A stretch of 64,000 nucleotides of DNA. Source: Nocardioides jiangsuensis (lineage in GTDB: Bacteria; Actinomycetota; Actinomycetes; Propionibacteriales; Nocardioidaceae). The notes under the pieces are model-generated. The model did no database searches, was not told the DNA's origin, and saw only the letters and a list, made by a program, of their open reading frames with translations. Shown here piece after piece: positions 37,429 to 45,671 of this stretch. The position numbers were made by a program, and so were the translations under genes. How positions within the stretch are numbered: position 1 is the stretch's first letter; every line of letters starts with the position of its first letter. The stretch spans positions 62,001-126,000 of the forward strand of contig NZ_JAIEZQ010000003.1 of assembly GCF_019679455.1 (NCBI RefSeq), in the 5' to 3' direction.

Positions 37429-38535
37429 ATGTCTGAACCGACCACCCGCGCCACCCCCACCCGCGACCAGGTGCACCGGGCACCCAAGGTGCTCCTGCAC
37501 GACCACCTCGACGGAGGGCTGCGGCCGCAGACCGTCCTCGACCTCGCGCCCGGCGCGGGCCACGCGCTGCCCGCCGACGACGCCGAGTCGTTGGGCCGCT
37601 GGTTCGAGGAGTCGGCGAACTCCGGCTCGCTCGAGCGCTACCTGGAGACCTTCGACCACCCCGTCGCGGTGATGCAGTCCGCGGAGAACCTGCGCCGGGT
37701 GGCGCAGGAGTGCGTCGAGGACCTGGCCGAGGACGGGGTGGTCTACGCCGAGGTGCGCTACGCCCCTGAGCAGCACCTCGAGGGCGGACTCTCCCTCGAG
37801 CAGGTCGTGGAGGCGGTCGGGGCCGGCTTCGCGGCGGGGGAGGAGGCGGCGCGGGCGAGCGGAGAGCCGATCATCGTGCGCCAGCTGCTGACCGCGATGC
37901 GGCACCAGGCGCGGTCGCGGGAGATCGCCGAGCTCGTGGTGCGCTACCGGGACCGCGGCGTGCTCGGGTTCGACATCGCCGGCGCCGAGGCGGGGTTCCC
38001 GCCCACCCGCCACCTCGACGCCTTCGAGTACCTCCAGCGCGAGAACGCACACTTCACGATCCACGCCGGCGAGGCGTTCGGCCTGCCGTCGATCTGGCAG
38101 GCGATCCAGTGGTGCGGCGCGGACCGGCTCGGCCACGGGGTGCGGATCATCGACGACATCACGGTCGGTCCGGACGGGAAGGCCACGCTCGGGCGGCTGG
38201 CGTCGTACGTCCGCGACAAGCGGATCCCGCTCGAGATGTGCCCGCGGTCGAACGTGCAGACCGGCGCCGCCGCCTCGATCGCCGAGCACCCGATCGGGCT
38301 GCTCAAGGACCTCGGCTTCCGGGTCACCGTGAACACCGACAACCGGCTGATGAGCGGCACCTCGATGACCGAGGAGATGGTCGGGCTGGTCGAGGCGTTC
38401 GGGTACAGCCTGGCCGACCTGCGCTGGTTCACGATCAACGCGATGAAGTCCGCGTTCCTGCCCTTCGACGAGCGACTGAAGATCATCGACCACGTCATCA
38501 AGCCGGCCTACGCCGTCCTCGGCGCCATGTCCTGA
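37429..38535 (+). CDS. add: adenosine deaminase
   Basis: A 368-aa zinc-dependent TIM-barrel deaminase turning adenosine or deoxyadenosine into inosine. Metal ligands are visible in LLHDHLDGG (H24, H26), the HAGEAFG histidine-glutamate pair (about residue 206), the DRLGHGVRI histidine (about 232), and [10 protein letters not shown] (about 304). A slightly long middle part is typical of actinobacterial Add. ATG 37429 gives a normal N-terminus. It resumes the nucleoside salvage theme that breaks off at deoA. The palindromic element lies just downstream. Confidence 0.94.
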   Translation: MSEPTTRATPTRDQVHRAPKVLLHDHLDGGLRPQTVLDLAPGAGHALPADDAESLGRWFEESANSGSLERYLETFDHPVAVMQSAENLRRVAQECVEDLAEDGVVYAEVRYAPEQHLEGGLSLEQVVEAVGAGFAAGEEAARASGEPIIVRQLLTAMRHQARSREIAELVVRYRDRGVLGFDIAGAEAGFPPTRHLDAFEYLQRENAHFTIHAGEAFGLPSIWQAIQWCGADRLGHGVRIIDDITVGPDGKATLGRLASYVRDKRIPLEMCPRSNVQTGAAASIAEHPIGLLKDLGFRVTVNTDNRLMSGTSMTEEMVGLVEAFGYSLADLRWFTINAMKSAFLPFDERLKIIDHVIKPAYAVLGAMS

Positions 38536-38549
38536 CCCCTCCTGCCTTT

Positions 38550-38917
38550 CTCGTTGAGAGGTCACTCGTTCGGCGTTGAGAGGTCAGTCGTGAGGTGTTG
38601 AGAGGTCAGTCGTTCCGGCGGCGTACGGCGGCGCGGACGCCGTACGACTGACGCATCACGAGCGAACGAGGGACGTCTCAAGAGGAGCCGGCGGGCGGGC
38701 GATGTTGCCCGGAGGTAGTTCGTGAGCAGCTGGCTGTTCGAGGGCGCTGAGGGAGCCATCTGCTCACGAACAACGGATGGGGTCGATCCTCGGCTGGCGC
38801 GCCGCGGGGCAAGTCGTTCCGCCGGTGCCGTACGGGTGACGCCTCAACGCCGAACGACTGACGCCTCGACGCCTCACGAGTGACGCCTCAACGCCGAACG
38901 AGTGACGCCTCAACGAG
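38550..38917. repeat. large imperfect palindrome built of 22-bp tandem units
   Basis: The region between add and the convergent uridine kinase gene. The left arm holds three 22-24 bp tandem units (38553, 38575, 38597), each starting GTTGAGAGGTCA. The right arm holds four 22-bp units in the opposite orientation (38827, 38849, 38871, 38893), each ending GACGCCTCAAC or close to it. Unit order is mirrored: unit 1 matches 38893, unit 2 matches 38871, unit 3 matches 38849, so about 66 bp can pair with few mismatches. Two degenerate units lie at 38639-38682. Left units have AG where right units have GC, so the arms have drifted as groups. There is no gene here. Confidence 0.85.
38718..38771. repeat. 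central hairpin inside the palindromic element
   Basis: GTTCGTGAGCAG (38718-38729) and CTGCTCACGAAC (38760-38771) are perfect 12-bp arms; after one mismatch TGGC and GCCA extend the stem. The loop is about 20 nt. It lies near the centre of the larger palindrome but its sequence is different from the 22-bp units. Confidence 0.8.
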
Positions 38918-38938
38918 GGGGCGTACGACGGGGGAGGG

Positions 38939-39544
38939 TCAGCCGTGCAGGGGGACGGGGCCGGCGACGAGCTCGTGGATCCGGTCGTAGGCGCGTTCCA
39001 CCGCCATCGGAGTGCAGCCGAGCTCGACCGCGTGCGCGATCACGCGCGGCTCGGCCCGCAGCAGCATCAGCCCGCGCCGGAGGAGCACCCACGGCGGCTT
39101 GCGGTGCTCGCGCAGGTCCCGGGTGAGCCGGCGCCAGAACGTGACCAGCCGGTGGTTGCTCACACAGATCGCCTCGGCGAGCAGCCCGCGGGCGACGCAC
39201 TCGCGGACGATCTCCTGCGCGAAGATCCCCTCGGCGACGAAGTACGGCGCCCCGTCGAGCGAGAGCCGGTGGTGCCCGACCCGGCCGTCGCGGCTGATGT
39301 CGTAGATCGGCACGTCGGCCTCCCCGCGGTGGCAGAGCGTCTCGATCGCGGCGAGTGCGTCGTCGTGCAGCCAGGAGCCCGGGTGGTCCCAGTCGACGAC
39401 CCCCATGGGGAGGCGGGGGAGCGTCGGGTCGGACCCGTCCTTGTAGAAGTCGTCGAGGTTCAGCACGCTCAGCCCGAGCCGTCGGGAGAGGCGGGACTTG
39501 CCGGACCCGGAGGGGCCGGCGACGACGATGACTCGGGCGCGCAC
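38939..39544 (-). CDS. udk: uridine kinase-family P-loop protein
   Basis: A 201-aa nucleoside kinase of the uridine kinase/phosphoribulokinase family, expected to phosphorylate uridine or cytidine. It starts VRARVIVVAGPSGSGKSRL with an intact Walker A (GPSGSGKS), followed by VLNLDDFYKDG, the acceptor-side Asp region, and VVDWDHPGSW. A central YFVAEGIFAQE and late arginines (RLTRDLREHRK) suit the lid. The start is GTG 39544, directly at the first strand. Its role agrees with add, cdd and deoA nearby. It ends 22 bp from the palindromic element. Confidence 0.8.
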   Translation of the reverse strand: MRARVIVVAGPSGSGKSRLSRRLGLSVLNLDDFYKDGSDPTLPRLPMGVVDWDHPGSWLHDDALAAIETLCHRGEADVPIYDISRDGRVGHHRLSLDGAPYFVAEGIFAQEIVRECVARGLLAEAICVSNHRLVTFWRRLTRDLREHRKPPWVLLRRGLMLLRAEPRVIAHAVELGCTPMAVERAYDRIHELVAGPVPLHG

Positions 39545-39564
39545 CCGGACATTCTGCCGCAGGG

Positions 39565-41487
39565 CTACCGGGTCCAACCGCCCCGGCTCCGCAGCAGCAG
39601 GTAACCGGCGGCGACGACCGCGAGCGCGCCGAGGCCAGCGAGCACCGTCGGCAGTCCCGGCCCCGCGGAGGACGCGGTGGCCGCACCGGCGGCGGAGGTC
39701 CCGGTGGTGCCCGGCTTCCCGGCGGCAGGCTCCTGCGGCGAGGCGCTCGCCGACGCGGACGGCGCCGCGCTCGCGGAGGGCGCCTCTCCCGCGGCGACGA
39801 ACTCCGGCTCGCCCGACGGCTCGCCGGTGACCCCGAGGCGCAGGGTGAACGGCACCAGGTACGACTCCCCGTCGGGGTCCTCCTCGAGGAAGACGCTGAC
39901 CGTGTAGGTGCCGGCCTGGTCGGCGAACCGGTCGGAGTTGCGGAAGGCGACCGGCAGCGTCGCGGCGCCCACGTCCTCGCCGGTGTCGTAGAGCCAGTTC
40001 TGGCTGTTCGGCCCGCCGGCGCTGAGCTGCGACGCGTCGGCGCGCGCCGGGTCGTAGATCCGCACCTGGGTCAGCATGTCGACCATGCCGACCGCGTCGC
40101 CGAGCTCGGTCCCGGTCACCTTCGGGTAGTCGACCAGCGCGCTGACCTGCTGGCCCCAGTCGGCCTCCACCTGGTAGGTGAGCACCTCGCCCGGGACGAT
40201 GCTGTCCTCGTAGACGCCGGGCTCGAGCAGTGGCGCGTCCTGGAAGGAGGACCCTCCGGTCACCGGGGACGCGGTGCCGCTCGGCGGTGCGGGCCAGGGG
40301 GGCTCCCCGTCGTACCTCTCCGGCAGCGAGGCGGGGTCGCGCACCGGGGGCAGCTCCAGCACCCGCACCTCCACCGGCGTACCGGCCTCGCCGCTCTCGC
40401 GGATCACCGTGGCGATCAGGGTCTCGTCGGTGCTGCACTCGGGGCTGGTGCGGACGTCGCCGAACGTGTCGATCGGGCCGGCCACCGCAGCGGCCGTGGT
40501 GAGCTGGCCCTCGGCGAGCTGGTTGATCTCGCCGGCGCTGGAGCAGGAGGACCCGTCGGTGCGGGACAGGTCGACCTTCAGCCAGTCGTCGCCGGCGTCC
40601 CTGGCGCTCTTGACGCTGGCGCCGACGTGGAGGGTGGAGCCCGGCGCCGTACGGCGGACCAGGTAGGTGCGCACGGAGGCCTCGGAGTCCTCGGGGCCGA
40701 GCTCGTCGAGCCAGTCGCCGGCACCGATCTCCGGGGCGCCCTGCGACGTCGGGGTGCCCGTCACGGGCTCGCCGATGGTCGCGTACGGCCGGCCGGCCCG
40801 GGTGGCCAGCTTCTCCAGGCTCGCGGTCAGCTCGTCGGCGGAGTCCACGTCGTAGTAGTCGCCGTTCCCGGCGTCGGCGATGCAGGAGAGCGCGTCCCGG
40901 GCCCTGCCGTCGACGTCGAGGCCGACCACGTCGATGGTCAGGTCCACGCCCTGCTGGGCCAGGTCACGCGCCACCACGCACGGGTCGGGCGTGCAGGTCG
41001 GCTCACCGTCCGAGACGAGCACGATCGTCCGCTTGCCCCCGGAGCCGAGGTCGCGCCCCGCCTCCTGCAGCGCGTGGCCGATGGGCGTCTCGCCGTACGG
41101 CGTGTAGCGGCCGACCGCCTCGCGGAGCCGGTCCCGGTTCCCGGTCTCGACCGGGACGACGAGCCGGGAGTCGGTGCAGGCGCCCGGGTCGTCGCGCGAG
41201 AAGACCTCGGCGCCGTACACCCGCAGCCCCACGGCCTGCTCGTCGGGGAGCGAGCCGACCACCTTGGTCAGCGCCTCACGGGCCGCCGCGATCTTGGTCT
41301 CCCCGGCGCCGGTCCGCTCCTTCATCGAGCCCGAGGAGTCGAGCACCAGCACCATCCGGCCGGGGTCGGCGCTCCCGGGGGTGTCCTCGGCGTACGACGC
41401 CACCGGCTGCCACGCCGGCGCGAAGGCCGCGACCAGCAGCACCGAACCCGTGGCCAGCAGCCGTCTCGTCACCGTTCCGGTCGTCAT
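39565..41487 (-). CDS. secreted or anchored von Willebrand factor A domain protein
   Basis: A 640-aa protein with an N-terminal signal peptide (about residues 1-33), a VWA domain from about 44 to 235 with the intact metal site DSSGS (D50-S54) and later GETPIGHAL and VSDGEPTC, then a beta-rich region of about 330 residues, a Ser/Ala/Pro-rich low-complexity linker (about 560-600), one C-terminal membrane helix and a short basic tail. This is a surface protein held by its C-terminal helix with the VWA domain outside. Function is unknown; adhesion or protease-related roles are known for similar proteins. ATG 41487 fits the signal peptide. Confidence 0.85.
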   Translation of the reverse strand: MTTGTVTRRLLATGSVLLVAAFAPAWQPVASYAEDTPGSADPGRMVLVLDSSGSMKERTGAGETKIAAAREALTKVVGSLPDEQAVGLRVYGAEVFSRDDPGACTDSRLVVPVETGNRDRLREAVGRYTPYGETPIGHALQEAGRDLGSGGKRTIVLVSDGEPTCTPDPCVVARDLAQQGVDLTIDVVGLDVDGRARDALSCIADAGNGDYYDVDSADELTASLEKLATRAGRPYATIGEPVTGTPTSQGAPEIGAGDWLDELGPEDSEASVRTYLVRRTAPGSTLHVGASVKSARDAGDDWLKVDLSRTDGSSCSSAGEINQLAEGQLTTAAAVAGPIDTFGDVRTSPECSTDETLIATVIRESGEAGTPVEVRVLELPPVRDPASLPERYDGEPPWPAPPSGTASPVTGGSSFQDAPLLEPGVYEDSIVPGEVLTYQVEADWGQQVSALVDYPKVTGTELGDAVGMVDMLTQVRIYDPARADASQLSAGGPNSQNWLYDTGEDVGAATLPVAFRNSDRFADQAGTYTVSVFLEEDPDGESYLVPFTLRLGVTGEPSGEPEFVAAGEAPSASAAPSASASASPQEPAAGKPGTTGTSAAGAATASSAGPGLPTVLAGLGALAVVAAGYLLLRSRGGWTR

Positions 41488-41568
41488 GGCGTCCCCCCGT
41501 CATCGGACAAAGCGGGACAAACCTAACCGCAGGGGCGGCGGACCGCCACGGTGCGGTCCGGGCATGGG

Positions 41569-41596
41569 CACGGCGCCGGCCGAGGCCGGCGCCGTG
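41569..41596 (-). terminator. hairpin terminator after the deoC-aldehyde dehydrogenase operon
   Basis: A perfect 12-bp stem (CACGGCGCCGGC / GCCGGCGCCGTG) with loop CGAG, 28 bp past the stop of the short aldehyde dehydrogenase gene and before the VWA gene start. Confidence 0.8.
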
Positions 41597-41623
41597 GGTG
41601 TCGAGGCGTGAGCGGGGAACCGC

Positions 41624-42511
41624 TCAGATGCCGACCGGGTGCCAGACGGTCTTGGTCTCCAGGAAGCGGGTCATCCGCTCGATCCCGGGCTCCAGGGTCC
41701 AGTCCGGCTCCGAGGCGGGCGCGCGGAGCACCCGCTTGAGGTTCTCCGCGGCGGCCTGCTCGAGCGCGGTGGCGTGCTCGGGGTCGCCGGCGGTGCCGGT
41801 CAGGTCGATGCCGTTGACGTCCATGTGCGAGGCCAGGGTCGGCGCGGTGTCGGCGAGCCGGCCGGTGAGGATGTTGACCACGCCGCCGGGCACGTCGGAG
41901 GTGGCGAGCACCTCGGACAGCGTGACGGCGGGCAGCGGACGCAGGTACGACGAGGTGACCACCGCGGTGTTGCCGGTGACCACGATCGGCGCGACCACCG
42001 ACACCAGGCCGAGCAGCGAGGAGTCCTGCGGGGCGAGCGCGGCGATCACGCCGCTGGGCTCGGGCACCGAGAGGTTGAAGTAGGGCCCGGCGACCGGGTT
42101 CGCGCCGCCGACCACCTGGGTGATCTTGTCGGCCCAGCCGGCGTACCAGACGAGCCGGTCGACGGACAGGTCGACGGCGGCCTCGGCCTGGCGCTTGCTG
42201 ACGCCCTCACCGCGCTGGACCTCGTCGACGAACTGCGCGCGGCGGCCCTCGAGAACCTCGGCGACCCGGTAGAGCACCTGACCGCGGTTGTAGGCGGTCT
42301 TGCCGGACCAGCCGCCGAACGCCTTGCGGGCCGCGACGACCGCGTCGCGGGCGTCCTTGCGCGAGGCGTAGGAGGCGTTGGCCAGGAACCGGCCCTTGGC
42401 GTCGTCGACGGTGTAGGAGCGTCCGGACTCGCTGCGCGGGAAGGCGCCGCCGATGTAGAGCTTGTACGTCTTGCGGACGTCGATCCGGGCGGAGTCGGTG
42501 GGCGGTGTCAT
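41624..42511 (-). CDS. truncated aldehyde dehydrogenase-like protein without catalytic cysteine
   Basis: A 295-aa protein homologous only to the N-terminal, NAD-binding half of aldehyde dehydrogenases (YKLYIGGAFPRSESGRSY, GWSGKTAYNRGQVLYRVAE, VPEPSGVIAALAPQDSSLLG, VVNILTGRL). It ends before the catalytic domain: there is no ELGGK glutamate and no active-site cysteine. The end is clean, with its own stop and no leftover C-terminal fragment downstream, so this is not an obvious recent pseudogene. ATG 42511 overlaps the stop of the full-length dehydrogenase gene (ATGA), suggesting equal amounts. It may act as a non-catalytic partner subunit of that enzyme; this is inference. Confidence 0.85.
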   Translation of the reverse strand: MTPPTDSARIDVRKTYKLYIGGAFPRSESGRSYTVDDAKGRFLANASYASRKDARDAVVAARKAFGGWSGKTAYNRGQVLYRVAEVLEGRRAQFVDEVQRGEGVSKRQAEAAVDLSVDRLVWYAGWADKITQVVGGANPVAGPYFNLSVPEPSGVIAALAPQDSSLLGLVSVVAPIVVTGNTAVVTSSYLRPLPAVTLSEVLATSDVPGGVVNILTGRLADTAPTLASHMDVNGIDLTGTAGDPEHATALEQAAAENLKRVLRAPASEPDWTLEPGIERMTRFLETKTVWHPVGI

Positions 42512-43962
42512 CGGATGTAGGCCTCCAGACCGTGGCGGCCGCCCTCGCGGCCGTAGCCCGACTCCTTGTACCCGCCGAAGGGGCTGGTCGGGTCGAAGCG
42601 GTTGAACGTGTTCGCCCAGACCACGCCGGCGCGCAGCTGGTCGGCCATCCACAGGATGCGCGAGCCCTTGTCGGTCCACACCCCGGCGGAGAGGCCGAAC
42701 GGTGTGTTGTTCGCCTTCTCGACCGCCTCGGCGGGGGTGCGGAAGGTGAGCACGGACAGGACCGGACCGAAGATCTCCTCGCGGGCGATCCGGTGCGCCT
42801 GGGAGACGCCGGTGAACACCGTCGGCGGGAACCAGAAGCCGTGGGCCGGGAGGTCGCACGGCGGCGACCAGCGGCCCGCGCCCTCGGCCTCGCCGATGTC
42901 GGAGAGCTCGCGGATCCGGGCCAGCTGCTCAGCGGAGTTGATCGCGCCGATGTCGGTGTTCTTGTCCAGCGGGTCGCCCACGCGCAGGGTGCCCATCCGG
43001 CGCTTGAGCCGCTCGAGCACCTCCTCGGCGACGGACTCCTGCACCAGCAGGCGCGAGCCCGCGCAGCACACGTGGCCCTGGTTGAAGAAGATGCCGTTGA
43101 CGATGCCCTCGACGGCCTGGTCGACCGGGGCGTCGTCGAAGACGATGTTCGCGGCCTTGCCACCGAGCTCGAGGGTGACCTTCTTGTCGGTGCCGGCGAC
43201 CGCCTTCGCGATGGCCCGGCCGACCTCGGTGGAGCCGGTGAAGGCGACCTTGTCGACGTCCTCGTGCGCGACGACCGCGCGGCCGGTCTCGCCGGCGCCG
43301 GTGACGATGTTGACCACGCCGGCGGGCAGGTCGGCCTGCTGGCAGATCTCGGCGAACAGCAGCGCGGTCAGCGGGGTGGTCTCGGCCGGCTTCAGCACGA
43401 CGGTGTTGCCTGCGGCCAGCGCCGGGGCGATCTTCCACGCCAGCATCATCATCGGGAAGTTCCACGGGATGACCTGGCCGGCGACACCGAGCGGCTGCGG
43501 CGTGGGGCCGAAGCCGGCGTACTCGAGCTTGTCGGCCCAGCCCGCGTAGTAGAAGAAGTACGCCGCGACCAGCGGGATGTCGACGTCGCGCGACTCCTTG
43601 ATGGGCTTGCCGTTGTCGATCGACTCGAGCACGGCGAGCTCGCGGGCGCGCTCCTGGATGATCCGGGCGATCCGGTAGAGGTACTTCGACCGCTCACGGC
43701 CCGACATCCGCGACCACACCCGGGTGTAGGCGCGTCGCGCGGCCTTCACCGCGAGGTCGACGTCCTCCGTGGAGGCCTCGCTGACCTCGGCCAGCACCTC
43801 CTCGGTGGCCGGGTTGACCGTCTTGAACGACCGGCCGCCGGCCGGGTCGGTGAACTCCCCGTTGATGAACAGGCCGTACGACGACTTGATGTCGACGACC
43901 GCTCGTGACTCGGGAGCAGGGGCGTACTCGAACACCGTGCCTGCCTTCTCGTTGGGGGCCAT
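42508..43962 (-). CDS. aldehyde dehydrogenase
   Basis: A 484-aa NAD(P)-dependent aldehyde dehydrogenase. Key residues: VIPWNFPMMM and KPAETTPL of the cofactor site, FTGSTEVG, catalytic-base Glu in LELGGK (E265) and the nucleophile cysteine in GHVCCAGSR (C299), with EIFGPVLSV near the end. Being directly downstream of deoC (3 bp), its likely substrate is the acetaldehyde formed from deoxyribose-5-phosphate, giving acetate; the exact aldehyde is inferred. ATG 43962. Its stop overlaps the truncated homologue. Confidence 0.92.
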   Translation of the reverse strand: MAPNEKAGTVFEYAPAPESRAVVDIKSSYGLFINGEFTDPAGGRSFKTVNPATEEVLAEVSEASTEDVDLAVKAARRAYTRVWSRMSGRERSKYLYRIARIIQERARELAVLESIDNGKPIKESRDVDIPLVAAYFFYYAGWADKLEYAGFGPTPQPLGVAGQVIPWNFPMMMLAWKIAPALAAGNTVVLKPAETTPLTALLFAEICQQADLPAGVVNIVTGAGETGRAVVAHEDVDKVAFTGSTEVGRAIAKAVAGTDKKVTLELGGKAANIVFDDAPVDQAVEGIVNGIFFNQGHVCCAGSRLLVQESVAEEVLERLKRRMGTLRVGDPLDKNTDIGAINSAEQLARIRELSDIGEAEGAGRWSPPCDLPAHGFWFPPTVFTGVSQAHRIAREEIFGPVLSVLTFRTPAEAVEKANNTPFGLSAGVWTDKGSRILWMADQLRAGVVWANTFNRFDPTSPFGGYKESGYGREGGRHGLEAYIR

Positions 43963-43965
43963 GGG

Positions 43966-44946
43966 TCAGTCCAGGGTGAAGTAGTCGGGGCCGGAGTAGC
44001 GGCCGGTGCGCATCTTGGTCCGCTGCATCAGCAGGTCGTTGAGGAGCGTGGAGGCCCCGAAGCGGAACCAGTCCGGGTCGAGCCAGTCGCCGCCGGCGAC
44101 CTCGTTGACCATCACCAGGTACTTGATCGCGTCCTTGGTGGTGCGGATCCCACCGGCCGGCTTGACGCCGACCATCTGCCCGGTGACGTCGCGGAAGTCG
44201 CGGACCGCCTCGAGCATGACCAGGGTGACCGGCAGCGTCGCGGCCGGCTGGATCTTGCCGGTCGAGGTCTTGATGAAGTGCGCGCCGGCCATCATCGCCA
44301 GCCAGGAGGCGCGGCGGACGTTGTCGTAGGTCTGCAGCTCGCCGGTCTCGAAGATCACCTTCAGGTGCGCGTCGCCGCACGCCTCGCGGACCGCCACGAT
44401 CTCCTCGAACACCTCGAGGTAGCGGCCGGAGAGGAACGCGCCCCGGTCGATGACCATGTCGATCTCGTCGGCGCCGGCCTCGACCGCGTCCTGGGTGTCG
44501 GCGAGCTTGATGTCGAGCGCGGCCCGGCCCGACGGGAACGCGGTGGCGACCGAGGCCACGTGCACGCCGCTGGCGCCCAGGGTCTCCTTGGCCACCGCGA
44601 CCATGTCGGGGTAGACGCACACCGCGGCGACCTGCGGGCAGGTCTGGTCGGCGGGGTCGGGGCGCATCGCTTTGGACGCCAGCGCACGGACCTTGCCGGG
44701 GGTGTCCTGGCCCTCGAGCGTGGTGAGGTCGACCATCCGGATCGCCAGGTCGATGGCGAACTCCTTGGCGGTGGTCTTGATCGACCGGGTGCCGAGCCCG
44801 GCGGCGCGGGCCTCCGCGCCGACCTGGTCCACACCGGGCAGGCCGTGCAGGAAGCGGCGCAGGGCGGAGTCTGACGACGTCGCCTCGGCCAGGGCAGGGC
44901 TGAGCCCTCCGGCCGAACTCGACGCTGAGTTCACCACGGTAGTCAC
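43966..44946 (-). CDS. deoC: deoxyribose-phosphate aldolase
   Basis: A 326-aa class I aldolase cleaving 2-deoxyribose-5-phosphate to acetaldehyde and glyceraldehyde-3-phosphate. The Schiff-base lysine lies in HFIKTSTGK and the second essential lysine in VGVKPAGGIRT. VCVYPDMV and EIDMVIDRG match the barrel. It is longer than the 220-260 aa bacterial form by an N-terminal extension of about 50 residues and a C-terminal extension, like the long actinobacterial or eukaryotic type. The start GTG 44946 is the best available; a nearby ATG is in another frame and stops at once. It heads the deoC-aldehyde dehydrogenase operon. Confidence 0.93.
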   Translation of the reverse strand: MTTVVNSASSSAGGLSPALAEATSSDSALRRFLHGLPGVDQVGAEARAAGLGTRSIKTTAKEFAIDLAIRMVDLTTLEGQDTPGKVRALASKAMRPDPADQTCPQVAAVCVYPDMVAVAKETLGASGVHVASVATAFPSGRAALDIKLADTQDAVEAGADEIDMVIDRGAFLSGRYLEVFEEIVAVREACGDAHLKVIFETGELQTYDNVRRASWLAMMAGAHFIKTSTGKIQPAATLPVTLVMLEAVRDFRDVTGQMVGVKPAGGIRTTKDAIKYLVMVNEVAGGDWLDPDWFRFGASTLLNDLLMQRTKMRTGRYSGPDYFTLD

Positions 44947-45010
44947 CGGCAAATCATAGGTCCGCCCGTGCGAATGTGGTGAATCGACGGGGCCGGGGCA
45001 GAATCGGGGC

Positions 45011-45667
45011 ATGACAGCAGGACCCGAGACCGCCGGCGCCGCCCCCGTGGAGCGCTTCCGTCCGACCAGCGGCCGCCTGGTCGGCTGGACGGGGATCGCC
45101 ATCGCGGCGGGGCTCGTGGTCTTCCTCGCGCTCAACGTGCACACGATGGCCGGCCTGCGGATCGGGCTCGGCCTGGTCTTCTTCGCGGTCCTGGTCTGGG
45201 CCACGCAGCTGCGTCCCCGGGCCGCGGCGTCCCCGCACGCGCTGCACCTGCGCAACTCCTTCCGCGACACCACGATCCCGCTGCTGCTCATCGACGACGC
45301 CGTCGTACGGCGCACCCTCAACGTGTGGGTCGGCGACGAGCGCTTCATCTGCATCGGGATCGGCCAGCCGCTGCGCGCGATGGTGAAGGTCAAGACCCGG
45401 GGGCCGTCGGCGCTGCTGGGCTTCGACCGGATCGAGTCCTACACCGAGTCGAGCACGCCGCCGATGCCGGACCAGTCCGCGATGAGCTACCAGTCCTTCG
45501 TAGAGTCCCGGATCGCGGTGCTCGTCGAGGAGGCGAAGCGGACCCACCTCCGCAGGCACGGGGGTACGGCGCCCGCGCACCTGAGGCCGCGCCACGAGTG
45601 GGCCTGGCCCGAGCTCGTCGCGCTCGCGGTGACCGGAGCCGCCTTCCTCGGCTCGTTCTTCCTCTGA
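45011..45667 (+). CDS. hypothetical membrane protein
   Basis: A 218-aa protein with two adjacent N-terminal membrane helices (about residues 24-42 and 47-64), a beta-rich cytoplasmic domain (about 75-150, possibly PH-like) and a final hydrophobic segment (about 199-217). No family was recognised with certainty. ATG 45011 is divergent from deoC, separated by 64 bp that must hold both promoters. The stop is 4 bp from the stop of the convergent phosphomutase gene. Confidence 0.75.
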   Translation: MTAGPETAGAAPVERFRPTSGRLVGWTGIAIAAGLVVFLALNVHTMAGLRIGLGLVFFAVLVWATQLRPRAAASPHALHLRNSFRDTTIPLLLIDDAVVRRTLNVWVGDERFICIGIGQPLRAMVKVKTRGPSALLGFDRIESYTESSTPPMPDQSAMSYQSFVESRIAVLVEEAKRTHLRRHGGTAPAHLRPRHEWAWPELVALAVTGAAFLGSFFL

Positions 45668-45671
45668 CCCG

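Noticed and set aside
34459-38565. Very long open frame on the minus strand opposite the LysM-BTAD and add genes
   Set aside because: It mirrors the codon structure of the real plus-strand genes, which carry clear domains; its translation is low-complexity and matches no family. The same holds for the long minus-strand frame opposite the secretion ATPase (23057-27940).
38562-38759. 65-aa frame on the minus strand within the palindromic element
   Set aside because: It lies across the 22-bp repeat units, is Arg/Thr/Ser-rich and has no ribosome site or family resemblance.
38550-38917. CRISPR array
   Set aside because: Units are directly adjacent without spacers, occur in both orientations and there are no cas genes.
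41624-42511. Frameshifted remnant of a full aldehyde dehydrogenase
   Set aside because: No C-terminal dehydrogenase fragment is visible in any frame downstream to 41500; the next feature is a clean terminator hairpin.
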